Part shown: positions 9,930-19,073 of the stretch, one piece after another | Layout of the letters: every line of letters begins with the position of its first letter | Numbering within the stretch: position 1 is the stretch's first letter | NCBI GenBank assembly: GCA_963205115.1 | Contig: CAUJHV010000004.1 | Location: 99,878 to 163,877 of the forward strand | Source of the DNA: Pseudomonadota bacterium | GTDB lineage: Bacteria > Pseudomonadota > Gammaproteobacteria > Burkholderiales > Burkholderiaceae_C | DNA length: 64,000 nucleotides | Direction of reading: 5' to 3' | Notes under the pieces: model-generated | What the model saw: only the letters and a program-made list of their open reading frames with translations | The model's database searches: none | Told to the model about the DNA's origin: nothing | Made by a program: the position numbers and the translations under genes

Positions 9930-9968
9930 CAAGGGATCGGCGCAAGGGCCGTTTTCAATCCTGTCGAT

Positions 9969-9982
9969 TTGACCATCATCAA
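9969..9982. promoter_or_regulatory. FNR/Dnr-type box between napF and napD
   Basis: TTGACCATCATCAA fits TTGA-N6-TCAA and differs from the FNR consensus TTGAT-N4-ATCAA at one base. The centre is about 46 bases before napF and 76 before napD, suitable for control of both transcripts. A further half site TTGAT follows at 9990. Confidence 0.75.
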
Positions 9983-10051
9983 ATCCACGTTGATTGGTCG
10001 TCGGGGACAGTCCGGGCTTCGCATGGGTGGCCTGCCGCCTGGAGTGGTTTC

Positions 10052-10375
10052 ATGAGCATTCTCGGCGTGGTGGTACGCACGAATCCCCGGCACCTCGACA
10101 CGGTGGCCCAGCGCCTGGCAGCGCTGCCGGGTGTCGACCTCGCGCTGAATCCCGGTGACGGCCGCCTGGTGGCGGTCATCGAGGACGCGGTCGACGCCGC
10201 CGGCCAGCGGCATTCCGCGGCCGCGACCATGGCCGGCCTGGCGCAATGGGCCGAGGTGCTCAGCACCTCGCTGGTCTACGAATACTCCGGCGACGACATC
10301 GCCGATGCGCCCGACGGCCTGCCGCTGGACTACCGCTCGTGGCGCGACAGCCTGCGCGGCAGCGGTCAGGGTTAG
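10052..10375 (+). CDS. napD: NapD chaperone for NapA
   Basis: A 107-residue cytoplasmic protein (MSILGVVVRTNPRHLDTVAQRLAALPGVD, then DGRLVAVIED and STSLVYEYSGDD) matching NapD, which binds the twin-arginine signal of NapA until maturation is complete. The ATG at 10052 has GGAG seven bases upstream. First gene of the napDAGHBC operon. Confidence 0.92.
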   Translation: MSILGVVVRTNPRHLDTVAQRLAALPGVDLALNPGDGRLVAVIEDAVDAAGQRHSAAATMAGLAQWAEVLSTSLVYEYSGDDIADAPDGLPLDYRSWRDSLRGSGQG

Positions 10376-10386
10376 CACCGGGATTC

Positions 10387-10400
10387 TTGAACCGGTTCAA
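10387..10400. promoter_or_regulatory. TTGA-N6-TCAA palindrome between napD and napA
   Basis: TTGAACCGGTTCAA is a perfect palindrome, extended by C and G to 16 bases (10386-10401). It fits the Crp/Fnr-family pattern TTGA-N6-TCAA and is centred 90 bases before napA. It could be an internal promoter site. As RNA it could also form a six-pair hairpin with a CCGG loop, so a role in transcript processing is an alternative. Confidence 0.5.
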
Positions 10401-10483
10401 GGACAAGACCCCAGGCGCACCTCAACATCACGTCCGCAACTGAAGGCGCCGCCCTGTCGCGCGCGCCGTGTGGAGCGGACGAC

Positions 10484-13045
10484 ATGCATTCGAATCGACG
10501 TGATTTTCTGAAGTCGCAAGCCCTGGCCGCCAGCGCGGCCGCCGCCGGCATCCCGCTGGACGCCGCCGCGCAGAAGGCCGGGCCCGCCGCGGGGGCCAGA
10601 ACCGCCGCCGATGTCGCAGTGCGTTGGGACAAGGCGCCCTGCCGCTTCTGCGGCACCGGCTGCTCGGTGATGGTGGGCGTGCAGGAAGGCCGTGTCGTGG
10701 CCACGCAGGGCGACCCGGACGCGCCGGTCAATCGCGGGCTGAACTGCATCAAGGGCTACTTCCTGTCCAAGATCATGTACGGCAAGGACCGCCTGACCAC
10801 GCCGTTGATGCGCAAGAAGGGCGGCAGGTTCGACAAGAACGGCGACTTCGAGCCGGTCAGCTGGGACGAGGCGCTGGACCTGATGGCCGAGAAGTGGAAA
10901 GCCGCGCTCAAGAGCGACGGTCCCGCCGGCGTGGGCATGTTCGGCTCGGGCCAGTGGACGATCTTCGAAGGTTATGCCGCCGCCAAGCTGTGGAAGGCCG
11001 GCTTCCGTTCGAACAACCTCGACCCCAACGCGCGCCACTGCATGGCCAGTGCCGTGGCCGGCTTCATGCGCACCTTCGGCATCGACGAGCCGATGGGCTG
11101 CTACGACGACATCGAGCAGGCCGACGCCTTCGTGCTGTGGGGCAGCAACATGGCCGAGATGCACCCCGTGCTGTGGAGCCGCATCACCGACCGCCGGCTG
11201 TCCAACCCCCACTGCAAGGTCGTGGTGCTGAGCACCTTCGAACACCGCAGCTTCGACCTGGCCGACCAGGGCATCATCTTCGCGCCGCAGACCGACCTGG
11301 CGATCCTCAACTACATCGCCCACTACCTGATCGCCAACAAGAAGGTCGATCTCGAGTTCGTCAAGAAAAACGTCAACTTCAAGAAGGGCGCCGACGACAT
11401 CGGCTACGGCCTGCGTCCGGCGCACGCGCTGGAGAAGGACGCGAAGTCCAACGGCTACGCCGGCGCCGACGGCAAGCCCAAGGGCAACCCGAACGACTCC
11501 ACGCCGATGAGCTTCGAGGAGTACGCGAAGTTTGTCAGCGAGTACACCGCCGAGAAGGTCAGCAAGCTCTCGGGCGTGCCGGTCAAGCAGTTGGAAGAGC
11601 TGGCGAAGATCTACGCCGATCCGAAGGTCAAGGTCATGAGCCTGTGGACCATGGGCTTCAACCAGCACACACGCGGCACGTGGGCCAACAACATGGTCTA
11701 CAACATCCACCTGCTGACCGGCAAGATCAGCCAGCCGGGCAACAGCCCGTTCTCGCTGACCGGCCAGCCCAGCGCCTGCGGCACCGCGCGCGAGGTGGGC
11801 ACCTTCGCGCACCGCCTGCCGGCCGACATGGTGGTGACCAACCCCGAGCACCGCAAGCACACCGAAGCGATCTGGCAACTGCCTGAGGGCACGATCAACG
11901 ACAAGATCGGCCTGCACGCCGTGGCGCAGAGCCGCGCGCACAAGGACGGCAAGCTCAAGTGCTACTGGACCAGCACGACCAACAACATGCAGGCCGGTCC
12001 GAACATCAACGGCGAGATCTACCCGGGCTGGCGCAACCCCGCGACCTTCGTCGTGGTCAGCGATGCCTACCCGACCGTCAGCGCGATGGCCGCCGACCTG
12101 ATCCTGCCCAGCGCGATGTGGGTGGAGAAGGAAGGCGCCTTCGGCAACGCCGAACGCCGCACGCAGTTCTGGCGCCAGCAGGTCGCGCCGCCGGGCGACG
12201 CGCGCCCCGACCTGTGGCAGTACATGGAGTTTGCCAAGCGCTTCAAGATGGAAGAGGTCTGGCCCGCCGAACTGCTGGCCAAGAAGCCCGAGTACAAGGG
12301 CAAGACGCTGTTCGACGTGCTCTACAAGAACGGCAAGGTCAACAAGTTCCCCGCCGCCGATCTCGCCAAGGTCAACGGCAAGTACGTGCCCGGCTACGAC
12401 AACTACGAGAGCAAGGCCTACGGCTTCTACGTGCACAAGGGCCTGTTCGAGGAATACGCGGAGTTCGGCCGCGGCCACGGCCACGACCTCGCGCCTTTCG
12501 ACACCTACCACGAGGTGCGCGGCCTGCGCTGGCCGGTGGTCGACGGCAAGGAAACGCTGTGGCGCTTCCGCGAGGGCTACGACCCCTACGTGAAGAAGGG
12601 CGAGGGCATCCGCTTCTACGGCAACAAGGACGGCAAGGCCAACATCTTCGCCCTGCCCTACCAGCCGGCTGCCGAAGCGCCGGACAAGGACTACGACCTG
12701 TGGCTGTGCACCGGCCGCGTGCTGGAACACTGGCACACCGGCACGATGACGCGGCGTGTGGGCGAACTGCACCGCGCCGTGCCCGAGGCCGTGGTCTTCA
12801 TGCACCCGGACGATGCCCAGGCCCGCGGCATCCAGCGCGGCATGCAGGTCAAGCTGGCCTCGCGCCGCGGCGAAGTCACGGCACACGTCGAGACCCGCGG
12901 CCGCAACAAGGTGCCTCGCGGCCTGATCTTCGTGCCCTTCTTCGACGAGGGCCGGCTGATCAACAAGCTGACGCTGGACGCCACCTGCCCGATCAGCAAG
13001 GAAACCGACTTCAAGAAGTGCGCCGTCCGCGTGACGCGAGCATGA
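10484..13045 (+). CDS. napA: Periplasmic nitrate reductase catalytic subunit NapA
   Basis: Reduces nitrate to nitrite in the periplasm using bis-MGD molybdenum and one [4Fe-4S] cluster. The 853-residue protein has a twin-arginine signal (NRRDFLKSQ), cluster cysteines Cys53, Cys56, Cys60 and Cys88 (CRFCGTGC and NCIKGYF), and the molybdenum ligand Cys186 in NARHCMASA. Later blocks such as [15 protein letters not shown] and [20 protein letters not shown] are typical of NapA. It is followed by napG after a 119-base gap containing three inverted repeats. Electrons come from NapB. Confidence 0.97.
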   Translation: MHSNRRDFLKSQALAASAAAAGIPLDAAAQKAGPAAGARTAADVAVRWDKAPCRFCGTGCSVMVGVQEGRVVATQGDPDAPVNRGLNCIKGYFLSKIMYGKDRLTTPLMRKKGGRFDKNGDFEPVSWDEALDLMAEKWKAALKSDGPAGVGMFGSGQWTIFEGYAAAKLWKAGFRSNNLDPNARHCMASAVAGFMRTFGIDEPMGCYDDIEQADAFVLWGSNMAEMHPVLWSRITDRRLSNPHCKVVVLSTFEHRSFDLADQGIIFAPQTDLAILNYIAHYLIANKKVDLEFVKKNVNFKKGADDIGYGLRPAHALEKDAKSNGYAGADGKPKGNPNDSTPMSFEEYAKFVSEYTAEKVSKLSGVPVKQLEELAKIYADPKVKVMSLWTMGFNQHTRGTWANNMVYNIHLLTGKISQPGNSPFSLTGQPSACGTAREVGTFAHRLPADMVVTNPEHRKHTEAIWQLPEGTINDKIGLHAVAQSRAHKDGKLKCYWTSTTNNMQAGPNINGEIYPGWRNPATFVVVSDAYPTVSAMAADLILPSAMWVEKEGAFGNAERRTQFWRQQVAPPGDARPDLWQYMEFAKRFKMEEVWPAELLAKKPEYKGKTLFDVLYKNGKVNKFPAADLAKVNGKYVPGYDNYESKAYGFYVHKGLFEEYAEFGRGHGHDLAPFDTYHEVRGLRWPVVDGKETLWRFREGYDPYVKKGEGIRFYGNKDGKANIFALPYQPAAEAPDKDYDLWLCTGRVLEHWHTGTMTRRVGELHRAVPEAVVFMHPDDAQARGIQRGMQVKLASRRGEVTAHVETRGRNKVPRGLIFVPFFDEGRLINKLTLDATCPISKETDFKKCAVRVTRA

Positions 13046-13061
13046 ATGGGATCCCCTCGAA

Positions 13062-13130
13062 GCGGCCTGTCGGCCGCCTCCCCCCAGGGGGGCGCGACCG
13101 GCGGACCGGCGGAGCCGGATCCGCGGTCGC
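13062..13130. repeat. Cluster of three inverted repeats between napA and napG
   Basis: Three consecutive inverted repeats fill the napA-napG gap. The first is GCGGCC-TGTC-GGCCGC (13062-13077). The second is CCCCCC-A-GGGGGG (13080-13092). The third has arms GCGACCG (13094-13100) and CGGTCGC (13124-13130). The layout resembles dispersed palindromic intergenic elements known from Burkholderiales genomes (from memory, not checked). It could attenuate transcription or protect the upstream mRNA 3' end. Confidence 0.6.
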
Positions 13131-13164
13131 CGCTTGATCAATCTGCGAGTGCCGAGACCTTTTC

Positions 13165-13986
13165 GTGAACCTGAACCGTCGCACCGTGCTGCAAGGCGCC
13201 GCGAGCGCCACCACGGCCGGCTTGATCGCCGGCGGTGCGGTGCTGCTCGGCCGGCCTGCGCAGGCACGGCCGGCGCAGGCGCTGCGGCCGCCGGGGGCCC
13301 TGCCGGAAGCCGAGTTTCTGGCGGCCTGCGTGCGCTGCGGGCTGTGCGTGCGCGACTGCCCGCCACAGAACCTCAAACTCTCCACCTGGGGTGACGGCCT
13401 GGCGCGCGACGTGGCGATCGGCACGCCCTGGTTCGAGGCCCGCGACATCCCCTGCGAGATGTGCGAGAACCTGCCTTGCGTCAAGGCCTGCCCGACCGGC
13501 GCGCTGGACCCCAAGCTCACCGACATCAACCAGGCGCGCATGGGCCTGGCGGTGCTGATCGACCAGGAGAGTTGCCTGAATTTCCTCGGGCTGCGCTGCG
13601 ATGTCTGTTATCGCGTGTGCCCGGTGATCGACAAGGCCATCACGTTGGAAAAAGTCAGCAACCCGCGCAGCGACCGCCACGCGATGCTGCTGCCCACCGT
13701 GCACGCCGACGCTTGCACCGGCTGCGGCAAATGCGAGAAGAGCTGCGTGCTCGAGCAGGCCGCCATCAAGGTGCTGCCCGCCACGCTGGCGCGCGGCGAA
13801 CTCGGCCACCACTACCGAAAGGGTTGGGAATCGGCCAACCGCGCCGGGAAGCCGCAATTCGAATTGCCGGTGCAGCGGCTGCCGGAAACGGCCGTGCCGG
13901 GCGATCTGGCGCCATTGCGCAGCGGCCGTGACGCCTACGACCCGGCCGGCGCGGCATCGGCGAATGCGCAAAGGGCACGGCCATGA
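13165..13986 (+). CDS. napG: NapG quinol-dehydrogenase ferredoxin subunit
   Basis: Periplasmic iron-sulfur protein that works with NapH in passing electrons from quinol towards NapA. It has 273 residues, a twin-arginine signal ([17 protein letters not shown]) and four cysteine clusters: [43 protein letters not shown] and [12 protein letters not shown]. The start is a GTG at 13165. Its stop overlaps the ATG of a 21-codon open frame that leads into napH. Confidence 0.95.
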   Translation: MNLNRRTVLQGAASATTAGLIAGGAVLLGRPAQARPAQALRPPGALPEAEFLAACVRCGLCVRDCPPQNLKLSTWGDGLARDVAIGTPWFEARDIPCEMCENLPCVKACPTGALDPKLTDINQARMGLAVLIDQESCLNFLGLRCDVCYRVCPVIDKAITLEKVSNPRSDRHAMLLPTVHADACTGCGKCEKSCVLEQAAIKVLPATLARGELGHHYRKGWESANRAGKPQFELPVQRLPETAVPGDLAPLRSGRDAYDPAGAASANAQRARP

Positions 13987-14048
13987 GCGCGGCGGCTCGC
14001 ACCCGATTGCGCATCCCGGCGCACGACACGCGGAGGGCCGTCGCGTGA
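13983..14048 (+). CDS. 21-codon mini-ORF bridging napG and napH
   Basis: ATG at 13983 overlaps the napG stop (ATGA), and its TGA at 14046-14048 overlaps the GTG proposed for napH (GTGA). The peptide is Arg/Ala-rich (starts [10 protein letters not shown], ends DTRRAVA) with no recognisable domain. It may serve only to carry ribosomes across to napH. It may equally be chance in GC-rich DNA. Confidence 0.35.
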   Translation: MSAAARTRLRIPAHDTRRAVA

Positions 14049-14962
14049 GTGTGGAGGGCACCCGCATCCTCGGCACCGGGCCGGCCACCGCGGCGGTCGC
14101 GGGTCGCGCGCCGCTGCGGCCGGGCGCCGATGCCGTGCAGGCCAAGGGCTGGTGGCGGGCGCATCGCTTTCTGATCCTGCGCCGCAGCTCGCAGTTCGGC
14201 ATCCTGCTGCTGTTCCTGCTCGGCCCCTGGGCTGGCTGGTGGATCGTCAAGGGCAACCTCTCGTCCAGCCTGACGCTGGGCGTGCTGCCGCTGACCGACC
14301 CCTTCGTGCTGGCCCAGGTGCTGGCCGCGCGGCACCTACCCGAAACCAGCGCGCTGATCGGCGCGGCCCTCGTCGTGGCGTTCTATGCCGGCGTCGGCGG
14401 GCGGGTCTATTGCAGCTGGGTCTGTCCGGTCAACGTCGTGGCCGACGCGGCCGCGTGGTTGCGTCGCCGCCTGCGCATCGGTACGGGCCGCGCCCCCCGT
14501 GCAGGCCTTCGATACGCCTTGCTCGGCGCCGTGCTGATGGCCTGCGCGATCACCGGGCAGATCGTCTGGGAACACGTCAACCCGGTGTCCATGACGCAGC
14601 GCGCACTGATCTTCGGCGGCAGCATCGCCTGGGGCGCGGCCGCTGCGGTCTTTCTGTTCGATCTGCTGGTCGCGCCGCGCGGCTGGTGCGGCCATGTCTG
14701 CCCGATGGGCGCGGGCTACGCGCTGATCGGCCACAAGAGCCTGCTGCGCGTCTCGGCCCGCCATGCCAGCCGCTGCAACGATTGTGGCGACTGCTACGCC
14801 GTGTGCCCCGAGCCGCAGGTCATCGTCGGCCCGCTCAAAGGCAAGGCCGGCGCCGGCCCGGTCATCGACGCCGGCGCCTGCACGAACTGCGCGCGCTGCA
14901 TCGACGTCTGCAGCCTCGACGTCTTCTCCCTCACCCACCGATTCGACACAAGAAAGGACTGA
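14045..14962 (+). CDS. napH: NapH membrane quinol-oxidising ferredoxin protein
   Basis: Integral membrane iron-sulfur protein of 305 residues. It has four membrane segments, CX3CP motifs on the loops (CSWVCPVN, CGHVCPMG) and a C-terminal pair of cluster motifs (CNDCGDCYAVCP, CTNCARCIDVC). It forms a quinol-oxidising unit with NapG. The GTG at 14045 is chosen because GGAGGG lies eight bases upstream; an in-frame ATG at 13928 would overlap napG and encode an unlikely Arg/His-rich extension. The stop and the napB start share a base (TGATG). Confidence 0.93.
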   Translation: MSVEGTRILGTGPATAAVAGRAPLRPGADAVQAKGWWRAHRFLILRRSSQFGILLLFLLGPWAGWWIVKGNLSSSLTLGVLPLTDPFVLAQVLAARHLPETSALIGAALVVAFYAGVGGRVYCSWVCPVNVVADAAAWLRRRLRIGTGRAPRAGLRYALLGAVLMACAITGQIVWEHVNPVSMTQRALIFGGSIAWGAAAAVFLFDLLVAPRGWCGHVCPMGAGYALIGHKSLLRVSARHASRCNDCGDCYAVCPEPQVIVGPLKGKAGAGPVIDAGACTNCARCIDVCSLDVFSLTHRFDTRKD

Positions 14963-15423
14963 TGTCCATGAAAGTCCCTGTCTCACTCAAGCTGGTCCTG
15001 GCGCTTGTCGCCCTCGTCACCGGTGTGCAGCTGGCGCATGCCACGGGTGAGCCCGTCAAGCTGCAAGGCCTGCGCGGCGGCACGCCCATCACGCAGGACA
15101 ACGCGCCCACGGCGTCGCACCAGGAGCGCGACCACGCGGTGGGCGACCGCGATTTCGTGCAGCAGCCACCGCTGATTCCGCACACCACGTCTGGCTACCA
15201 GATCACGAAGAACTTCAACAAATGCATGGACTGCCACGCCTTCCAGAAAGCCAAGGCGGCCGGCGCGACCAAGGTCAGCGTCACCCACTTCCGCACGCGC
15301 GAGGGCCAGGAGCTCGACAACATCAGCCCGCGGCGCTACTTCTGCACCCAATGCCACGTCGCGCAGACGGACGCCAAGCCGCTGGTCGAAAACAGCTTCC
15401 GGCGCGCGCGCGGACTGCAATGA
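14962..15423 (+). CDS. napB: NapB diheme cytochrome c subunit
   Basis: Small periplasmic diheme cytochrome that delivers electrons to NapA. The 153-residue precursor has a Sec signal (LVLALVALVTGVQLAHA), heme sites CMDCH (88-92) and CTQCH (128-132), and candidate distal His ligands in LIPHTTSGY and VTHFRTREG. AAGAAAGGA precedes the ATG at 14962. Confidence 0.95.
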   Translation: MSMKVPVSLKLVLALVALVTGVQLAHATGEPVKLQGLRGGTPITQDNAPTASHQERDHAVGDRDFVQQPPLIPHTTSGYQITKNFNKCMDCHAFQKAKAAGATKVSVTHFRTREGQELDNISPRRYFCTQCHVAQTDAKPLVENSFRRARGLQ

Positions 15424-15447
15424 GCGTCGAGACGCACGAGGAACCAC

Positions 15448-16080
15448 ATGTCTAACGAATCTGTGCCGTCCAAGGCGCCGCGCAACCTGCGCCAATGGAT
15501 CTGGGGCCTGGCCACCGGGGGGCTGGGTCTGGCCTTCCTGGCGGGCATCGTCTTCTGGGGCGGCTTCAACACGGCCATGGAGTGGACGAACCGCGAGGCC
15601 TTCTGCATCTCCTGCCACGAGATGCGCGACAACGTCTTCGTCGAGTACCGCAACACCATCCACTACCAGAACCGCACCGGCGTGCGCGCCACCTGCCCCG
15701 ACTGCCACGTGCCCAAGGAGTGGATCCCCAAGATCATCCGCAAGGTGCAGGCCAGCAACGAGCTGCTGCACAAGGCGCTGGGCTCGATCGACACCCCCGA
15801 GAAGTTCAACGCCAAGCGTGCGGAACTGGCCGGCCACGAGTGGGCGCGCATGAAGGCCAACGACAGCCAGGAATGCCGCAATTGCCACAACTACAGCTAC
15901 ATGGACTACGCCGAGCAGAACCGGCGCTCGGCCACGAAGCACCAGGTGGCGTTCAACGAGGGGCAGACCTGCATCGATTGCCACAAGGGCATCGCGCACA
16001 ACCTGCCGCCGATCGAACAGCACATCGGCGCGCCCAAGGCGGCGATGGCGCCGGCAGAACCGGCTCCCGCGCCACGCTGA
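15448..16080 (+). CDS. napC: NapC tetraheme cytochrome c (NapC/NirT family)
   Basis: Membrane-anchored quinol dehydrogenase that passes electrons to NapAB. The 210-residue protein has one N-terminal transmembrane helix (about 17-40) and four heme sites: CISCH 53-57, CPDCH 83-87, CRNCH 143-147 and CIDCH 175-179. A Pro/Ala-rich tail follows. With NapGH also present, the operon has two routes for quinol oxidation. It is the last gene of napDAGHBC and converges on the Crp/Fnr gene. Confidence 0.95.
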   Translation: MSNESVPSKAPRNLRQWIWGLATGGLGLAFLAGIVFWGGFNTAMEWTNREAFCISCHEMRDNVFVEYRNTIHYQNRTGVRATCPDCHVPKEWIPKIIRKVQASNELLHKALGSIDTPEKFNAKRAELAGHEWARMKANDSQECRNCHNYSYMDYAEQNRRSATKHQVAFNEGQTCIDCHKGIAHNLPPIEQHIGAPKAAMAPAEPAPAPR

Positions 16081-16127
16081 TCGGGCACACCCCTCCCGCG
16101 GGGACTGCCGCTCACACGGCCGGCGAT

Positions 16128-16841
16128 TCAGCTCGGCGGGTAGGCGGCCAGCCGCTGCGGATCGAGGATGTGCACGTCGCGCTTGTCGATCAGCACCAGG
16201 CCTTCGGTCTCGAGCTCGTGCAGGATCCGCGAAAAGTACTCCGGCGTCAGCGACAGGCGGGAAGCGATCGTGGCCTTGCTGACCGGCAGGGACACCTTCA
16301 CCGCGGCGGGGCTCGCACCTTCGGCCGTGTCCTGGTCGCGCAGCAGGTAGCCGATGACCCGCTGCATGCCGTTCTGCAGGGTGTAGGCCTGCACGTCGTG
16401 CACCAGCCCGTGCAGGCGGCGTGACAGGCCGGCCAGCATCCGAAGGGCAAACCGCGGGTCGCGACCGATCTCGTCCAGCACGACACGCTTGCCGATCGAC
16501 AGCACCAGCGAATCGGCCAGTGCCTGCGCATTCACGATATACGGGCGGCCGGTAAACACCAGCGCCTCGGCAAAGCTCTGGCCAGGCGAGCAGATCTCGA
16601 TGACCTTTTCCTGGCCGCCAGGCGAGATGCCGAAGAGCTTGATCTGGCCGGTGATCGTCACATGGAAGGACTCGCAGGGTTCGCCGAATCGGAACAGCAT
16701 GTCCCCGCGCGCCAGGCGGCGCAACGTGCAGCCGGCGGCCAGTCGCTGGAGTTCCTCAGGAGACATTTCCTGGAACAGGGGCTGGCGCGAGAGATAGCGG
16801 GCCACGTCGAACCCGGAATGGGGCGGTGTTTTCGCTTCCAA
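16128..16841 (-). CDS. Crp/Fnr-family regulator (Dnr-like, no FNR cysteine cluster)
   Basis: A 237-residue transcription factor with a cyclic-nucleotide-fold sensor (about 15-140), a dimer helix, and a winged helix (SKATIASRLSLTPEYFSRIL, 188-207). The recognition helix has Glu201, Ser204 and Arg205, the E-x2-S-R set that reads TTGAT half sites in FNR. The N-terminal cysteine spacing of FNR is absent, so a Dnr/NnrR type sensing NO, possibly through heme, is more likely. The TTG start at 16841 follows AGGAG by six bases; ATG starts further upstream would add an atypical Arg-rich extension. It lies beside nap, with matching boxes nearby. Confidence 0.85.
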   Translation of the reverse strand: MEAKTPPHSGFDVARYLSRQPLFQEMSPEELQRLAAGCTLRRLARGDMLFRFGEPCESFHVTITGQIKLFGISPGGQEKVIEICSPGQSFAEALVFTGRPYIVNAQALADSLVLSIGKRVVLDEIGRDPRFALRMLAGLSRRLHGLVHDVQAYTLQNGMQRVIGYLLRDQDTAEGASPAAVKVSLPVSKATIASRLSLTPEYFSRILHELETEGLVLIDKRDVHILDPQRLAAYPPS

Positions 16842-17186
16842 GCTGCGCTCCTGGCAATCCGTGGGTGAAGTCGGTCCGGTCCGGATACGGGACCCCGATT
16901 CCCACGCCGCCAACGGGCGGCGCGTCATTGTGGCGGATCGTGTGCGGGCCTCTCGCGGGGCGGGCCTTGCCGCGCCCGGCCACACCTGGCGCGGCGCCGC
17001 CACGACCGTATCCCTATGATGGCAGGCACCCTGCGTGTGGTGGGTGCGCGCGCCTTGAGACCGCCCCAAACCCTCGGCGATACTCGCTGAAGGGGTCCGC
17101 CTGGGTCCCTGCGCGGGGCCGATTCGCCCCTTGCCGTTGATCGATCCTTCCACGCCGTCGGGCCTGCCGGTCCTGCGGCCGTCCGC
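16842..17186. other. Divergent intergenic region, Crp/Fnr gene and O-antigen-ligase-like gene
   Basis: About 345 bases without a supported gene. It must hold the promoters of both flanking genes. No TTGA-N6-TCAA site, clear -35/-10 pair or strong hairpin was recognised, so the regulator is not obviously autoregulated. Confidence 0.4.
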
Positions 17187-18686
17187 ATGAGCTTCTTACC
17201 GCTGCACTACCGCGCACTCGTTGCGCTGCTGTTCGTCACGGCCCTGGGCCTTCTGGTGTGCCGGTGGGTGCTGGCGGGATCTTCGCTGTCCCGTGCGTTC
17301 AACCAGCGAGCCGTGTACTGGTTGCTGGCCACGAGCCTGGCGTTCCTGATCGCAAACTTCTGGGTACTGCTGGCGGTATTGGCGCTGTTGTTCATCCTGG
17401 CCGCCCGCAAGGACGAGAACCCGGTTTCTCTGTACTTGATGTTCATCCTGTGCCTGCCACCACATGCGGTGGACACCGGCTCGATCGGCCCGATCGAGAA
17501 CCTCATGGAGATGAGCACCAACCGGATGCTGTCGCTGGTGATCCTGCTGCCGCTGGCGATCAAGCTCATCTTCGAGCGCCTGTCGCCGGCGCCCGGACAG
17601 CAGTTCGTCGCGCACAAGCGGCTGTACCGCGTGACGGACACGATCGTCGTCCTCTTCGCGATCTACCAGATCTCGATGTACATCCCGCTGGACAGTGCCA
17701 CGCACGTCATGCGGCGCAGCTTCCTGATCAGCATTGACTTCCTGCTGCCCTACTTCGTGATCTCGCGCTTCTGCACCACGCGTGAACGCATCATGGACAG
17801 TCTGGGCGCCATCCTGATCGCGGGCATGATCCTGTCGATCGTGGCCACCTTCGAGCATGCCAAGGGCTGGCTGCTGTACGAGACGATCCATTCCTACTGG
17901 GACCTGCCGCCCACGTTCACGGTGTTCCTGCTGCGCGACGATGTGCTGCGCGCCGTGGGTCCGGTGGGCCATTCCCTGGTCCTGGGTCACCTGCTGGTGA
18001 TCTGCCTGGGGCTGGCTGGCATCTTCCTGCGCCAGCTGAGCAAGCCGCGCTCCCTGGCCTTGTTCGCCATCCTGCTGATGGGCATGTACAGCACGGTCTC
18101 GCGCGGCCCCTGGGTGGCGGGGGCCATCGTCCTTCTGATGATGGGCGTCTTCCACCCGCGCGCCGGGCGCTACTACCTCTCGCTGGTCGGCATCGGTGCG
18201 CTGGTCGTGGGAGCGATCGCGGTGTCGCCCTGGGCGGAGAAGGTGGTGAACCTGCTGCCGTTCGTCGGGAATACGGATCAGTCGACGGTCGACTACCGTC
18301 AGCAACTCCTCGAGACCACCTTTTTCCTGGTGGGTCAGAACCCGCTTTTCGGTTCGGTGACCGTGCTCGAGCAGATGGAGCATCTGCGGCAGGGCCAGGG
18401 CATCATCGACCTCGTGAACGTCTATGCCGACATCGCCCTGACCTTCGGGCTGATCGGGCTGACCTTCTTCGTCCTGTTCTTCGTCACCGCCATGGGCAGC
18501 GCGTTGTACACCCAGGCGCTCGGCCCAAAACGTGACCGCAAGGCCGTCGAACTGGTCGGGTTCAGCAGCATGGCGATGTTCGGATCGATGGTCACCCTGG
18601 TGGGCATTTCCAATTTTGCGACCGTGCCGCTGACCTATACCGCCATGGTCGCGCTGCTGGTCGCGATGTCGCGCCTGCCGCGCTGA
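17187..18686 (+). CDS. O-antigen ligase/polymerase-like integral membrane protein
   Basis: A 499-residue polytopic membrane protein with about ten to twelve hydrophobic segments and a long central periplasmic loop. The stretch YSTVSRGPWVAGAIVLLMMGV resembles the SR-G-P/A motif of Wzy/WaaL (O-antigen ligase) family proteins, and VDYRQQLLETTFFLVGQNPLFG resembles the segment before their last helices. Probably a polysaccharide polymerase or ligase. Its plus-strand neighbour is a carbohydrate-binding lipoprotein, but they are separated by 387 bases, so co-transcription is uncertain. Confidence 0.7.
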   Translation: MSFLPLHYRALVALLFVTALGLLVCRWVLAGSSLSRAFNQRAVYWLLATSLAFLIANFWVLLAVLALLFILAARKDENPVSLYLMFILCLPPHAVDTGSIGPIENLMEMSTNRMLSLVILLPLAIKLIFERLSPAPGQQFVAHKRLYRVTDTIVVLFAIYQISMYIPLDSATHVMRRSFLISIDFLLPYFVISRFCTTRERIMDSLGAILIAGMILSIVATFEHAKGWLLYETIHSYWDLPPTFTVFLLRDDVLRAVGPVGHSLVLGHLLVICLGLAGIFLRQLSKPRSLALFAILLMGMYSTVSRGPWVAGAIVLLMMGVFHPRAGRYYLSLVGIGALVVGAIAVSPWAEKVVNLLPFVGNTDQSTVDYRQQLLETTFFLVGQNPLFGSVTVLEQMEHLRQGQGIIDLVNVYADIALTFGLIGLTFFVLFFVTAMGSALYTQALGPKRDRKAVELVGFSSMAMFGSMVTLVGISNFATVPLTYTAMVALLVAMSRLPR

Positions 18687-19073
18687 CCGCCCGGGCCCGA
18701 CTGGCCCGGCTGGGACGGCCGGCAACCGGACATCCGTCACACCCGGGGTCCAGACCCCCCCCATACGGGCGGACGGGCACCCGCAACGGCTCGCTCAAGC
18801 CGTAACTGCCGGCCCCGCCCGGCACACCGTGAATATGTTGCACTGCAGCGTACTCCCCCCTGGAGACACGCGCTGCGCGAGCGCCTTTTCCGGCGAATCC
18901 CGCGTAACGACAACCATTGCAATAGTTGCGGGCACTCACATCGACTAACGGCGCGCGCTCGATCGCATCCCTAAGCTGTCCTTGTCGATCCCCCGGCCGG
19001 ACACGACGGATAGGCCTTCGAGGCCTGCCCAAAGGGCGTCAGACCCTGAACCGGCCGACTACACGGAGAAGTC
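18687..19073 (+). promoter_or_regulatory. Intergenic leader region of the CBM-DUF1996 gene
   Basis: A 387-base stretch with no supported gene. It contains the interrupted palindrome at 18911-18928. A plausible ribosome site (ACGGAGA) lies just before the ATG at 19074. No clear terminator was seen for the upstream gene. Confidence 0.45.
18911..18928. promoter_or_regulatory. 18-base operator-like palindrome
   Basis: CAACCATTGCAATAGTTG is a dyad matching at 16 of 18 positions (CAAC-x-ATTGCAAT-x-GTTG), 146 bases upstream of the lipoprotein gene. It is noticeably AT-richer than its surroundings. A dimeric repressor or activator could bind here; the protein is unknown. Confidence 0.45.

Noticed and set aside
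13136..13143. TTGATCAA near the napG start as an Fnr-type site
   Set aside because: The half sites are fused without the six-base spacer, so it does not fit TTGA-N6-TCAA.
10397..13366. A 989-codon minus-strand open frame opposite napA
   Set aside because: Shadow of napA in high-GC DNA; low-complexity composition and no motifs, while napA on the other strand has all catalytic residues.
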